Source: Nocardioides sp. LHD-245 (GTDB lineage Bacteria; Actinomycetota; Actinomycetes; Propionibacteriales; Nocardioidaceae). Taken from it: a DNA stretch of 64,000 bases. This document shows, piece after piece, positions 27,355 to 35,852 of this stretch. Location: NCBI RefSeq assembly GCF_030929495.1, contig NZ_JAVFWN010000010.1, forward strand, positions 62,001-126,000. The letters are read 5' to 3'. The stretch's first letter is position 1. The number at the start of each line of letters is the position of its first letter. Position numbers and translations under genes: made by a program. The notes beneath the pieces are model-generated. The model searched no databases. It worked only from the letters and a program-made list of their open reading frames with translations, and was not told where the DNA came from.

Positions 27355-27920
27355 CCAACTCCGACCGGGCTCCGCTAAGGATCTCGCTCAACCCCGGCCC
27401 TCCGACGCCACGTCTCCACGGGGCCTGGTGGCCCCGGTCTCGCGACCTCCAGGCCGAGTGCGCCGACCTGATCGACAACTTCCCGAGTACCGCCGGCCGC
27501 CCGGCGCGCCTGCTGTTCTCCCGGCCCGACTGGGACGCCCAGCCCGACCGACCGTCGACCCGCCGGATCCGGGCTCGGCGTGGGATCGTCAAGGTCGGCT
27601 CGTTCCCGGAGGACGACACCCATGTGATGACCGTCGTCCTGTCCTCGCGCGAACGCCTCGACCTGCTCGTGATCCCCAGCGGCACGGACACCGCGACGGC
27701 GCGCATCCTGATGGCGAAGGCCACGGACGGACGCAACGTGCGCTCTGCAGCCGACCTGCTCGCGTCAGCGACCACCCGAGGTGCCGACGAGGGAGCGGAA
27801 CCGGCAGAGTCGACCTGGGAGAACGAGGGCGGCACCCGCCGTCAGGTGTCGGCTCCGGGGCCTGGTCACGATGACCAGGGTCAACCTCGGGACATGGGGC
27901 GAGATGGCGACGACATCTGA
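27351..27920 (+). CDS. DUF5994 family protein (copy 4), coupled to the desaturase
   Basis: 189 residues: LHGAWWPRSRDLQAECADLI, LLFSRPDWDAQ, GIVKVGSFPEDDTHV and ERLDLLVIPSGTD, followed by MAKATDGRNVRSAADLL. This is the best match to the family pattern among the copies here. It starts inside the desaturase stop (ATGA), so both are in one operon. The C-terminal extension (about 40 residues after ADLL) is unlike the other copies. Function unknown; the coupling hints at a link to membrane lipid stress. Confidence 0.8.
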   Translation: MTNSDRAPLRISLNPGPPTPRLHGAWWPRSRDLQAECADLIDNFPSTAGRPARLLFSRPDWDAQPDRPSTRRIRARRGIVKVGSFPEDDTHVMTVVLSSRERLDLLVIPSGTDTATARILMAKATDGRNVRSAADLLASATTRGADEGAEPAESTWENEGGTRRQVSAPGPGHDDQGQPRDMGRDGDDI

Positions 27921-28077
27921 TTCATCCGTGCCGGGTTCGCGGTCGGCTGCGAGAGTCCCGCTGCGGATTCTGCTCGACGACGCGTTCTCGCCGGGCCCGC
28001 TCGACGGGGCATGGTCGCCTCAGTCGCCGGACCTCCAGATCGAGTGTGCCCACCTGGTCGACCACCTCCCGGTCTGA
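27904..28077 (+). CDS. Truncated DUF5994 protein (copy 5, 57 aa)
   Basis: Starts MATTSDSSVPGSRS and contains LDGAWSPQSPDLQIECAHLV, a variant of the WWPRSRDL motif, then stops at DHLPV. Intact members continue for another 100 residues. The stop falls where the opposite strand carries a shortened LapA-like gene, consistent with a deletion joining two genes (inference). It overlaps the end of copy 4 by 17 bp. Probably non-functional. Confidence 0.6.
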   Translation: MATTSDSSVPGSRSAARVPLRILLDDAFSPGPLDGAWSPQSPDLQIECAHLVDHLPV

Positions 28078-28271
28078 TCGGCCTGCCTGCTCGACTTGAA
28101 GACGATCAGCAACGACAGCAGTATCAGCGCGATGCCGACGGCCGCCCAAGCGGCGCTCAGGCGGGTGAGGCGGAGTCGTCTCGAGGCGGCCGGCGGCCGG
28201 GGCTCGGGGTGCGTTGCGTTCGCGACAGGCGGGATCCGGTCGCTGCTCGGTGGCAGGGGTCCGGTGGTCAA
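28020..28271 (-). CDS. Small single-span membrane protein, LapA-like, apparently truncated
   Basis: 83 residues from a TTG start at 28271 (GGAAGGA upstream). A proline-rich cytoplasmic N-terminus is followed by one membrane helix, AAWAAVGIALILLSLLIVF, then KSSRQADQ. LapA-domain proteins have this layout but carry a second helix and a basic tail. Here the sequence after the first helix runs into antisense DUF5994 sequence. The start overlaps the stop of the 41-residue protein (TTGA). It is third in a LuxR-small protein-LapA-like operon. Confidence 0.55.
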   Translation of the reverse strand: MTTGPLPPSSDRIPPVANATHPEPRPPAASRRLRLTRLSAAWAAVGIALILLSLLIVFKSSRQADQTGRWSTRWAHSIWRSGD

Positions 28272-28393
28272 GGTAGGTCCTTCCCCAGGCTCACCCGGCC
28301 ACCCGGTTGCGCGCGGCGGACGATCGAGATCCAGGCCGTGGCGACGATCGCGGACCACAGGAGGGCTCCGAGGATCCACAGCCAGGCGGTCAT
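28268..28393 (-). CDS. 41-residue single-pass membrane protein
   Basis: Too short for routine gene calling. It reads MTAWLWILGALLWSAIVATA then WISIVRRAQPGG to DLP: one membrane helix (about residues 3-24) followed by a basic turn, so the C-terminus should be cytoplasmic. The ATG overlaps the LuxR gene stop (ATGA at 28390-28393) and its TGA overlaps the TTG of the next gene. This double coupling strongly supports translation. Role unknown. Confidence 0.65.
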   Translation of the reverse strand: MTAWLWILGALLWSAIVATAWISIVRRAQPGGRVSLGKDLP

Positions 28394-29232
28394 GCCGTCA
28401 GCGCTCGCGTTGGGGGCACGGGCGGGCGCCAGTCCACGCGATGAGCAGCGCCGACTGCCGCAAGCTGTGACGTCGATTCGAGCTTGTACAGGATCGACTT
28501 GACCTGAGTCCGCACCGTTGCCACCGCGACCACGTTCGAGCGGGCGATCTCCGGTACCAGGTCGCCGCTCATCAGTGCGCCCAGAACCTGCATCTCGCGT
28601 CGGGTCAACCGGTCCAGGCGCGCTCGGATGGCTTGTACCTCGTCTCGGTCGGCGAATGCCGCCTCGATCAAGGCGGCGCGCTGTTGGCGGCTCATCAGCG
28701 GCAGACCGTCACGAACCCGTCGAGCCGTGCCGACCAACTCCTCCAGCGAGCATGTCTTGTGCAGGACGTCCTTGGCGCCCTGATGCACCGCAGCACCCCA
28801 TCGAGCCTGGGCGGTGCTCTCGGTCAGGAGCACCACCGTCGCCCCGGATGCAGTGAGAAGCGTGACGAGTCGGAGGCCGTCGCCCAGTAGCCCCAAACGG
28901 TGCTCGAGCAACACGAGCCTTCCAGCGCTACGAAGTGCGGCGGCCAGCACCGTGGCCAACGACGCTTGCGGCTCACCAGGGTCGATCACGGTGACGATGA
29001 AGCCCTCGCTCTCCAAGGCCAACGCAAGGGAATCAGCAAAGAGCAGATGGCCGTCGATGATCGTGATCCGTGCCGGGCGCCGGTTGCCGCCGTCCCCTGC
29101 TGCCTTCGCCGCCGCTGCGCCGTGGTGCACCCCGCGACCGCACGGCACGCCTCCTGGTTGCCGCGCCGCTCGAACGGATGTCGGCTGCGACAGCCCCGAG
29201 GACCCCAACCATCCCGATGGTGTCTCTGACAT
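28390..29232 (-). CDS. LuxR-type regulator with degenerate receiver domain
   Basis: 280 residues. A basic, Ala-rich leader (about 50 residues) precedes a response-regulator-like receiver (RITIIDGHLLFADSLALALE). The usual phosphoacceptor Asp is replaced in LVLLEHRLG (Glu), and the first acidic pair is reduced to ID. The C-terminal LuxR HTH is LTRREMQVLGALMSGDLVPE then SNVVAVATVRTQVKSILYKL. It may act without phosphorylation. ATG at 29232 has GGGGG upstream; later starts are possible because the leader is not conserved-looking. First gene of a tightly overlapping three-gene operon. Confidence 0.75.
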   Translation of the reverse strand: MSETPSGWLGSSGLSQPTSVRAARQPGGVPCGRGVHHGAAAAKAAGDGGNRRPARITIIDGHLLFADSLALALESEGFIVTVIDPGEPQASLATVLAAALRSAGRLVLLEHRLGLLGDGLRLVTLLTASGATVVLLTESTAQARWGAAVHQGAKDVLHKTCSLEELVGTARRVRDGLPLMSRQQRAALIEAAFADRDEVQAIRARLDRLTRREMQVLGALMSGDLVPEIARSNVVAVATVRTQVKSILYKLESTSQLAAVGAAHRVDWRPPVPPTRALTA

Positions 29233-29557
29233 GTGACCCCCTGGCGCGTCAGTACGAGGTACTCGCGGGGTCCGGGCGGGTCTGTGTCTGTCTTCCTATC
29301 ACCTCGATGCACCTTGCGCTAGGCAAGCGCATCGGCAGCTGAGGGCCGACAGTGCCTCGCGACGGATCACGTGAGATGCACGTAGGGGCGAGCTGCGCTC
29401 CGCGGTCTCATCTGGATTTCCGGCCCGGACAGCGGCAGGGGCGACTAAAGTGCGTGCACGGAGTCGCATCGAGCGGCTTCCGTCGTGTGGGTATCGTTGC
29501 ATCGGGGGGTCTGCGGCATCCATCCGAGACCCGACCCAGCACCCGGGAGCTCCCCCC
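29233..29557. promoter_or_regulatory. Divergent intergenic region before the surface-protein gene
   Basis: 325 bases between the LuxR gene (leftward) and the DUF11 surface protein (rightward). No small gene or clear dyad was recognised. The promoters of both should be here. Confidence 0.4.
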
Positions 29558-32500
29558 ATGCACCGTCCCCCTCTGTCGTCACCCCTGCGCGCCGTCCTCG
29601 CCGGCCTGTTGGCATTGAGCTGCCTGTTCGGCGCCCTCGCCCTCGCGGCGCCGGCGACCGCGGCGGCGCCGGACCTGTCCGTATCGGTCACCGTCACACC
29701 CACGGTCATCGCCGGGGAGGACGCCGACTACACCATCGTGGTGACCAACGGCGGTGACGCAACCGCGCACAGCGTGACCGTCAGTGACACCTTCCCCAGC
29801 GCCCTCTTCGGGGTGAGCGTGACCAGCGCCCCGCCGGGCTGCACCGGATTCCCGTGCACCCTGACGACCCTTCCCGCCGGTGCCTCGGCCACCTTCACCG
29901 TGACCGCGACCGTCGACCCGAACTACGCCGGCACCTCACTCACGAACACCGCCGAGATCAGCTGGCCGAGCGTCGCCCCGGACCAGATTGCGGGCAGCGC
30001 GCAGGGTGACGGCGACATGACGGTCAGCCACCTCGCAGACGTCGCGGTCACGGCGACCCCGGACAGGTCCGGCGTGCGGGTGGGGGAGGACGTCACCTGG
30101 ACCGTCGTCGCCACGAACGAGGGACCGAGCAGGGGAGCGCCTTCCCTGAGCCTGCCGGTCCCCGCGGGCACGGTTCTCGTCGGGCGTACGACGCCTCCTG
30201 GCGTGTCGTGCAACGCCGCCGGCTCCTGTTCCCTCGGCGCGCTGAGCGTCGGTGCCCAGCGGATCATCGAGATGACCGTCACCGTGCCACAGGACTACGC
30301 CGGTACGTCGACGACGCTCGTCGCGACCGGCGAGGACGGCACCGACACCACACCGAACACGGCCAATGACACCGCGACGTCTGCGGTCGACGTCCGCCCG
30401 CTCGCCGATCTCACCGTGACCAACCTGGGTCCGACCACAGCGGTCGCCGGCACGTCGGCCACCTGGTCCCTGGTCGTCGACAACCACGGGCCGTCCGCGG
30501 CACCGGACGTCTCCATCAACCAACAGTTCCCGGCCGGGGTCACTGTCACCGCGGTGTCCGGCGCGGGCTGCAACGCGCTGCCCTGCACGCTGTCCACGCT
30601 GCCCAAGGACGGCACTGCCACGATCACCGTCACGGCCGCGATCGCGCCCGGATTCACCGGGGCGACGCTCAGCACCACCGCGACCATCGCCTCACCGGCT
30701 GACGAGCCGGGCGGCGCCCCGGAGGGCGGACGCAGCTCGACCGCCAACACGGTGATCACCACGTCGGCGGACGTCAGGGTGAGCGTCGCTGGCGTCGCTG
30801 CCCCGTTCGTCGCGGGCGACACCGTCGCCTGGGATGTCGTGGTGACCAACGACGGCCCGTCGACGGCCCGCGACCTCGTCATCGTCCACAACGCGCCAGC
30901 CGGCGTCTCCGGAATCGCTCTCAGCGGGCCGGGGGGCGTGACCTGCCCCCCGGGCGGCCCGTGCACGGTCGCCGCGATCGCTCCGGGTGCCGGCAACGCC
31001 ATCACCATCCGCGTCACCGGCACCCTGGCAGCCGACTACGCGGACAACGAGATCAGCAACTCCGTGTCGGCCACCTCGACGACCACGGACCCGGACACCG
31101 CGAACAACTCGGACACCGCGACCGTCAGCGTGGCCACCTCCGCCGACCTCGCGGTCACGACATCGGGTCCGTCCGGCACGGTCCTCGCCGGTGAGACGAT
31201 CAGCTGGACGGTCACCGTCAGCAACAGCGGCCCCTCCGACGCGCGTGGCGTCGTCATCGCCGACCCGCTGCCGAGCTCGATCACCGGCGTCACCGTCACC
31301 AGCGCGAACTCCCCGTGCGCCGCCGTGCCCTGCACGCTGGACACCTTGGCCCCGGGCGCCGTCGCGACGCTGCAGATCAGCGGTACCGTCGCCCCGTCGT
31401 ACGCCGGCGCGACCGTTGCCAACACGGCGACCGTCAGCTCGACCACACCGGACAGCGACCCGGCCAACAACATGGCCACGGCCGTGACCGGCATCGTCCG
31501 CTCGGCGGACCTGTCGATCCTGAAGACGGTCGACCAGGACCCGGTCGTGCCCGGCGACGACCTGACCTACACCGTGACGATCATCAACGACGGGCCGTCC
31601 CAGGCCACCGCGGTGACGGTCACCGACACCCTCCCGCCGGCACTGACCAGCGCGACCGCTACGTCCTCGATCGGCAGCTGCGACCCGGTGACAGGCGTGA
31701 TCCTCACCTGCACCGTCGCTGCGCTCGACCCCGATACGTCGATGGTCGTCACGATCACGGGCACCCTCGACCCCGACGTCGACCCGGGAACGGTGACCAA
31801 CTCCGCCACGGTCATCTCAGCCACACCTGACCCGGACCTCAGCGACAACACCAGTCAGGTCGCCACCTCGACTGCTCCCGCCGACCTCGCCGTAGCGACG
31901 ACCGCGAATGTGGCCGAGGTCGCGCCAGGCGGAGCGATCACCTGGACCGTCGACGTGAGCAACGCGGGGCCGGGACCCGCCCGGGCTGCGGTGCTGACGG
32001 ACCAGCTTCCCGCCGGCGTGGACATCACCTCGGTGCACATCTCCCAGGGCGCTTGCGGAGCCGCGGTGGCCGGGGCCGACCTGACCTGCACGCTCGGCAT
32101 CATCGCTCCCGGCACGACGGTCACGCTGACCGTGGTCGGCGCGGTCGGCGCCGCTGTCCAGGGCACCCTGGTCAACACGGCGGCCGCGGTCTCCCGCGAC
32201 GAGTCCGACACGTCCGACAACGCCGACCAGATCACCATCCCGGTGACCGTCGCTGCCGACCTGCAGCTCGCCCAGAGCGTTGCGGCGCCCTCGGTCGTCG
32301 CCGGGCGCTCGACGGCGTGGACGCTGACGGTGACCAACGCGGGTCCGGCGCCGGCGACCGACGTCATCGTGACCGACGTCCTCCCCGCTGAGCTGACCGA
32401 GGCAAGCGCCGACGACCCGAGATGCGACCTGGCTGACGGCGTGCTCACCTGCACGGTCGGCGACCTCGCGGTGGGCGAGTCCTTCCGCGTCACCATCTCC

Positions 32501-33136
32501 GGGACGGTCGCCCCGACGGCCCGAGCCGTCGTCGTCAACGCGGCCTCGGTGGCCTCCTCCGTGCTGGACGTGCGCCCGGGCGACAACGCGGTACAGGCAC
32601 GCGTCGCGGTGACCGCCGTGGCACCGGTGACGGTGACCAAGGTCGCGGCCGACGACCGGATCGCGGCCGGAGACACGACGACGTACACGATCGCCGTCAC
32701 CAACATGGGGCCATCCACCGCGACGGGCGTCGTCGTGGTCGAGGATCTGCCTGCCGGCGCCGCGGTACTCAAGGCGTCCTCGGCGACCTACGACCGCGGG
32801 ACAGCCCGATGGACCGTCGGCGCCCTGCCTCCAGGCGGCACCGAAGTGCTCACCCTCAAGGTGCGGCTCGAGGACACCGGCCGTGCCGTCAACCGGGTGC
32901 GGGTCCACTACGCCGAGGACCCGCACGGCCCGACCGCCCGAGCAGTCGTCCGGGTTCGACCGGCCGCCGGCCCGGTTGGGGCAGTGAAGCCGACGAGCGC
33001 GACAGCGCTGCCAGCCACCGGCTTCGAGGATGCCCACCTGTTGCCATGGGCGTTGCTGCTCTTGGCCGCCGGCGGAGCGCTCGTGGGGTTCAGTCGACGG
33101 CATCGTCCAGGGGAAGTGCCCGGCACAAACGGTTGA
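29558..33136 (+). CDS. Secreted DUF11-repeat surface protein with LPATG sortase signal
   Basis: 1192 residues. Signal peptide: MHRPPLSSPLRAVLAGLLAL then SCLFGALALAAPATAAAP. Nine DUF11 (beta-sandwich) repeats of about 115-125 residues follow, each marked by a NxGPS-type turn (for example TNEGPSRG, DNHGPSAA, TNDGPSTA, SNSGPSDA, INDGPSQA, SNAGPGPA, TNAGPAPA, TNMGPSTA). The C-terminus has the sortase motif LPATG (1151-1155), a membrane helix and the basic tail RRHRPGE. It should be covalently attached to the cell wall as a stalk-like protein, possibly adhesive. Start at 29558 chosen because it gives the signal peptide. No sortase gene is in the window. Confidence 0.9.
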   Translation: MHRPPLSSPLRAVLAGLLALSCLFGALALAAPATAAAPDLSVSVTVTPTVIAGEDADYTIVVTNGGDATAHSVTVSDTFPSALFGVSVTSAPPGCTGFPCTLTTLPAGASATFTVTATVDPNYAGTSLTNTAEISWPSVAPDQIAGSAQGDGDMTVSHLADVAVTATPDRSGVRVGEDVTWTVVATNEGPSRGAPSLSLPVPAGTVLVGRTTPPGVSCNAAGSCSLGALSVGAQRIIEMTVTVPQDYAGTSTTLVATGEDGTDTTPNTANDTATSAVDVRPLADLTVTNLGPTTAVAGTSATWSLVVDNHGPSAAPDVSINQQFPAGVTVTAVSGAGCNALPCTLSTLPKDGTATITVTAAIAPGFTGATLSTTATIASPADEPGGAPEGGRSSTANTVITTSADVRVSVAGVAAPFVAGDTVAWDVVVTNDGPSTARDLVIVHNAPAGVSGIALSGPGGVTCPPGGPCTVAAIAPGAGNAITIRVTGTLAADYADNEISNSVSATSTTTDPDTANNSDTATVSVATSADLAVTTSGPSGTVLAGETISWTVTVSNSGPSDARGVVIADPLPSSITGVTVTSANSPCAAVPCTLDTLAPGAVATLQISGTVAPSYAGATVANTATVSSTTPDSDPANNMATAVTGIVRSADLSILKTVDQDPVVPGDDLTYTVTIINDGPSQATAVTVTDTLPPALTSATATSSIGSCDPVTGVILTCTVAALDPDTSMVVTITGTLDPDVDPGTVTNSATVISATPDPDLSDNTSQVATSTAPADLAVATTANVAEVAPGGAITWTVDVSNAGPGPARAAVLTDQLPAGVDITSVHISQGACGAAVAGADLTCTLGIIAPGTTVTLTVVGAVGAAVQGTLVNTAAAVSRDESDTSDNADQITIPVTVAADLQLAQSVAAPSVVAGRSTAWTLTVTNAGPAPATDVIVTDVLPAELTEASADDPRCDLADGVLTCTVGDLAVGESFRVTISGTVAPTARAVVVNAASVASSVLDVRPGDNAVQARVAVTAVAPVTVTKVAADDRIAAGDTTTYTIAVTNMGPSTATGVVVVEDLPAGAAVLKASSATYDRGTARWTVGALPPGGTEVLTLKVRLEDTGRAVNRVRVHYAEDPHGPTARAVVRVRPAAGPVGAVKPTSATALPATGFEDAHLLPWALLLLAAGGALVGFSRRHRPGEVPGTNG

Positions 33137-33187
33137 TCACCGAGGCTGGCACCGAGCCAGCTCGTTGAATCGCACTGGGTTTGGTTC

Positions 33188-33960
33188 CTATGCGTTCCCT
33201 TGGCCAGCGAGCGCCGGCCGGGGTGATTCTTGGGCAGCGTAGTACTCCGCCTCGACCTCGAGCGGGGCCTTCATGTCGAGTTCCCCGTGCAGGCACTGGT
33301 TGTTCCACCACCACCCGTACTCCAGGGTCGCGAGCTCGACCTGTTCGATCGCGCGCCACGGGCCCCGGCGCCGGATCAACTCGGTCTTGTAGAGCCCGTT
33401 GACGGCCTCGGCGAGGGCTTTGTCGAACGAGTCGCCCACGGTGCCTGTCGACGGCTTCGCTCCGAGTTCGCCGATGCGGTCGGTGTAGACGATCGAGAGA
33501 TAGTTCGACCCGTGATCGGCGTGATGGACGAGCCCGGTCAGATCGAGGGCACCCTCGCGCTTCGCATCCCACGCGGCCATGTCGAGCGCCTGCAACGGGC
33601 GGATGTCTGCCTTCAACGTCGCCGCAACGTTCTGGTCGCGACCGACCTCCCAGCCGTGACGGCGCATCAGGGTGTGCATCTTCCGCACCCCGTAGACGCC
33701 GTAGTTCTCGGCGTGCAGCCCGGCCGCCACCTCGCGGACGAGCAGTTCGTCCTTCAACGAGCGCGCCCAGGGCGCTCGGGTCGTAGCCGCGGGCGGTGAG
33801 GAACCCACGAACTGCCGGGCGCAACACCCGACAGATGGCCTCGACCGAAGCGATCCTTGTGCTCGGCGGAATAGCGGGGCGGATCACTTCGTCGCGGGGC
33901 GGTCGAGCTCCTTGGCGAAAAACACTGAGGCGGACGTCAAGATCTCGTTCGCGCGACGAA
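33188..33960 (-). pseudogene. IS3 transposase OrfB remnant
   Basis: Recognisable OrfB segments: VREVAAGLHAENYGVYGVRK and MRRHGWEVGRDQNV, then an abrupt jump to MAAWDAKREGALDLTGLVHH, which removes the first catalytic Asp region (WVADITYV in relatives). The C-terminal half is preserved: DSFDKALAEAVNGLYKTELI, WRAIEQVELATLEYGWWWNN. The N-terminus (VEAICRVLRPAVRGFL) is in a different frame, so there is at least one frameshift as well as the deletion. Confidence 0.8.
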
Positions 33961-34211
33961 GCTACCGCGACAACGTCGCTCAGCAACCTCCCGCTTGAGG
34001 CGCTTGATCTCCTTGGCGTCCTCCGACGTCGTCCCTGACCGGACCCCGGCATCGACTTGGACACGGTGGACCCACAGCCGCAGAGTCTCGACGTTCATCC
34101 CCAGCAGTCCCGCGACGTACCGCAGCGCGGCGGTCTCGTGCGGGTGCTCAGAGCGGACCTCGCGACCATCCGCACCGCTCGCTCACGCATCTCGTTCGTG
34201 TACCTGGCCAT
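33937..34211 (-). pseudogene. IS3 transposase OrfA remnant (frameshifted)
   Basis: It starts MARYTNEMRERAVRMV in one frame. The sequence continues in another frame as EVRSEHPHETAALRYVAGLL, then GMNVETLRLWVHRVQVDAG and AKEIKRLKREVAERR, the typical HTH and leucine-zipper parts of IS3 OrfA. The total length of 275 nt is not a multiple of three, confirming the frameshift. Confidence 0.78.
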
Positions 34212-34333
34212 CGTTCCCATCCTGACTGATCAAGCGGAACGAAACCCAGTGCGATTCACCCGGAGGAGGGCGAATTAGACAAGCGCGCATCCGGCCGCCG
34301 CACCAGAAGGTCTGCCCTGGCATCGGGACGCAG

Positions 34334-35110
34334 TTACTCGTCGACCATCTCAAGCACTCTGCTCGCTACCTCAGGAGGAAACAAGGTCGACCAGATCAGT
34401 TGACCCGACTTCGGCTCCAGGCCGGCGACCTTCGAGGGTTCCAGTTGCCAGTCGTCCGCGGACACTTCCGGCACGGCGTCCAGCAGCAGGGCATACATCT
34501 CGGGGTCTGCGATGCCGTCCGCGACGATCGCCAAGTAGCCCTCATGCCCATTGTCGGCGCGGACCAGCGCAGTGATCCGGTGGTTCCGAAACTCCGCGCT
34601 CACTGGCCGGCCTGACTTCACCGATTCCGCGACTAGACGCACGACGAGGCGCTTCATGTCGACGCGCCAGGCAAAGGCCTGTTCGAGCGCGAGCCGTTTC
34701 CAGTCCTTCTCTAAGGGCAGGAGGTGTTCAGACGAAACCGTCTTACCCGTGGTGCACTCCTTCTCCAGGACCGCGTAGAAATCATGCTGCGCGCTGTCGC
34801 TTTGCCGTCGCCCAGCCGCGCCGATCCACCATGACCCCCGGGTCGGAGGGACCCAATCGGGTAGGTCGTCTCTACGCAGTTCGGTCACTACGGCCCGGCG
34901 ATCGCTGGTCTTCACCTTGAACCACACGCGGTCGGTGAGCGCCAGGACCCGCTCGGCTCCGCCGGCATCGCGACGCTCGGGCAGGCTCTGAGCCCCAACC
35001 ACCACGGGCTCGTCGAGCTCGTCGAGGCGTTTGCCGATGTCAGGGAGCGATTCGCCCAGGTCGCCCAGACAGCGAAGCGTCGGACGCACGCGGGGGAATC
35101 GCTCAGTCAT
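34334..35110 (-). CDS. Hypothetical protein (258 aa)
   Basis: Soluble protein starting MTERFPRVRPTLRCLGDLGE. It contains RVWFKVKTSDRRAVVTELRR, HDFYAVLEKECTTGKTVSSE, WKRLALEQAFAWRVDMKRLV and EGYLAIVADGIADPEMYALL. No signal peptide, membrane helix or recognised catalytic motif. Base composition is less GC-rich than the flanking core genes, which fits its position between the IS3 remnant and toxin-antitoxin genes in a decayed island. I do not recognise the family. Confidence 0.65.
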   Translation of the reverse strand: MTERFPRVRPTLRCLGDLGESLPDIGKRLDELDEPVVVGAQSLPERRDAGGAERVLALTDRVWFKVKTSDRRAVVTELRRDDLPDWVPPTRGSWWIGAAGRRQSDSAQHDFYAVLEKECTTGKTVSSEHLLPLEKDWKRLALEQAFAWRVDMKRLVVRLVAESVKSGRPVSAEFRNHRITALVRADNGHEGYLAIVADGIADPEMYALLLDAVPEVSADDWQLEPSKVAGLEPKSGQLIWSTLFPPEVASRVLEMVDE

Positions 35111-35156
35111 GCCCAGAACCTAACGCCCGGCTCCGACGAGAGACGGACCGCTGACG

Positions 35157-35417
35157 TCACTCAGGCAAGCCGCCGAGCTCGTTGATCTCCTCAGCACTGA
35201 GGCCGGTCATCATGGCGACGGCGGACGCGTCAGTACCGTTCAGCTTTCCGAGGGCGGCCTTGACTCCGGCGTTGATCTCGTCGCGGTGCGCGTCGATGTA
35301 CTCGCGCACGGCAGCGTCAACGATGTCCTTCTTCGAGCGGGACATGAAGTGAGCCGCGTGCGAGACGAGCTCGTCGGTCGCAGCGTCGACCTTGATGGGC
35401 GCAGTGGCGGTAGCCAT
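35157..35417 (-). CDS. Putative antitoxin-like ribbon-helix-helix protein (orphan)
   Basis: 86 residues: IKVDAATDELVSHAAHFMSR then SKKDIVDAAVREYIDAHRDE, which resembles a ribbon-helix-helix DNA-binding unit of VapB/CopG type. The C-terminal tail (MMTGLSAEEINELGGLPE) could bind a toxin. No toxin gene adjoins it, so it is an orphan. ATG at 35417 with GGAG upstream; the upstream extension to 35483 lacks coding character. Confidence 0.6.
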   Translation of the reverse strand: MATATAPIKVDAATDELVSHAAHFMSRSKKDIVDAAVREYIDAHRDEINAGVKAALGKLNGTDASAVAMMTGLSAEEINELGGLPE

Positions 35418-35852
35418 GGCAGGAAAGCTCCTTGACTTGAGGTGCCGGATTGAACCTAGGTACCAAAGTACCCATCGGCACAAGTTGCGTCTACTTGAGA
35501 TGACTCACAGCGAGAGTGACCACACGCGACCGAAGGTGGCGGGGGATGTCCCCGCTAAAGGGCGGGCCCGTCGACAGACCCAGGACCTCGACGATACGTG
35601 TCGGTCACTGCGAACGGCCGCCGATTTCCTGCGGACTCTTTGCGGACCAGACGCGGACCTCTCGGCTCTACACCCCGCCTGACCTGCACAAACCCGCCAG
35701 CTCAGTAGTACCAGGGGAAGCGCGGCACGCTCAGCGGGTGTTGGTGGTCATCGACGGCACTATGCAGTTGACCTGCGGAAACGTGATTGACGGGGTTGGT
35801 CGTCGACGCGGGCTCCGACGATTCTCCTGCCACGTTTTTGCCACGCATCGGG
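35418..35852. other. Non-coding attachment-site region
   Basis: 435 bases without a convincing gene. It holds three GCGGAC hexamers at exact 11-bp steps (35631, 35642, 35653), a copy of the menB 3' end (35680-35717), and a pair of TGCCACG motifs 11 bp apart (35828, 35839). The open frame at 35392-35682 across it has no coding character. Confidence 0.6.
35680..35717. repeat. Attachment-site-like direct repeat, copy A (menB 3'-end duplicate)
   Basis: 38 bp matching 38019-38056 at 35 positions. The shared core CAGCTCAGTAGTACCAGGGG contains the last codons and stop of menB on the reverse strand. A second copy of a gene's 3' end 2.3 kb away is the classic footprint of site-specific integration into that gene. 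Confidence 0.75.

Larger units (their letters stand above)
33166..34258 (-). mobile_element. IS3-family insertion sequence, internally deleted (1093 bp)
   Basis: Terminal inverted repeats of 23 bp, at 33166-33188 and 34236-34258, match at 22 of 23 positions (ends TGAATCGCACTGGGTTT). Inside are remnants of orfA and orfB of an IS3-type transposase on the minus strand, both frameshifted, with part of the DDE catalytic core deleted. Full-length relatives are about 1.2-1.3 kb. The flanking bases do not show a target-site duplication. It cannot transpose on its own. Confidence 0.85.

Noticed and set aside
31817..33103. Long minus-strand frames across the DUF11 gene
   Set aside because: They mirror the repeat protein on the other strand and show no domain or ribosome site.
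33166..34258. A functional IS3 transposase
   Set aside because: OrfA and OrfB are both frameshifted and the catalytic core is partly deleted.
35392..35682. Possible 96-residue protein in the attachment region
   Set aside because: Composition lacks coding character, and the segment is better explained by repeats and the att-like sequence.
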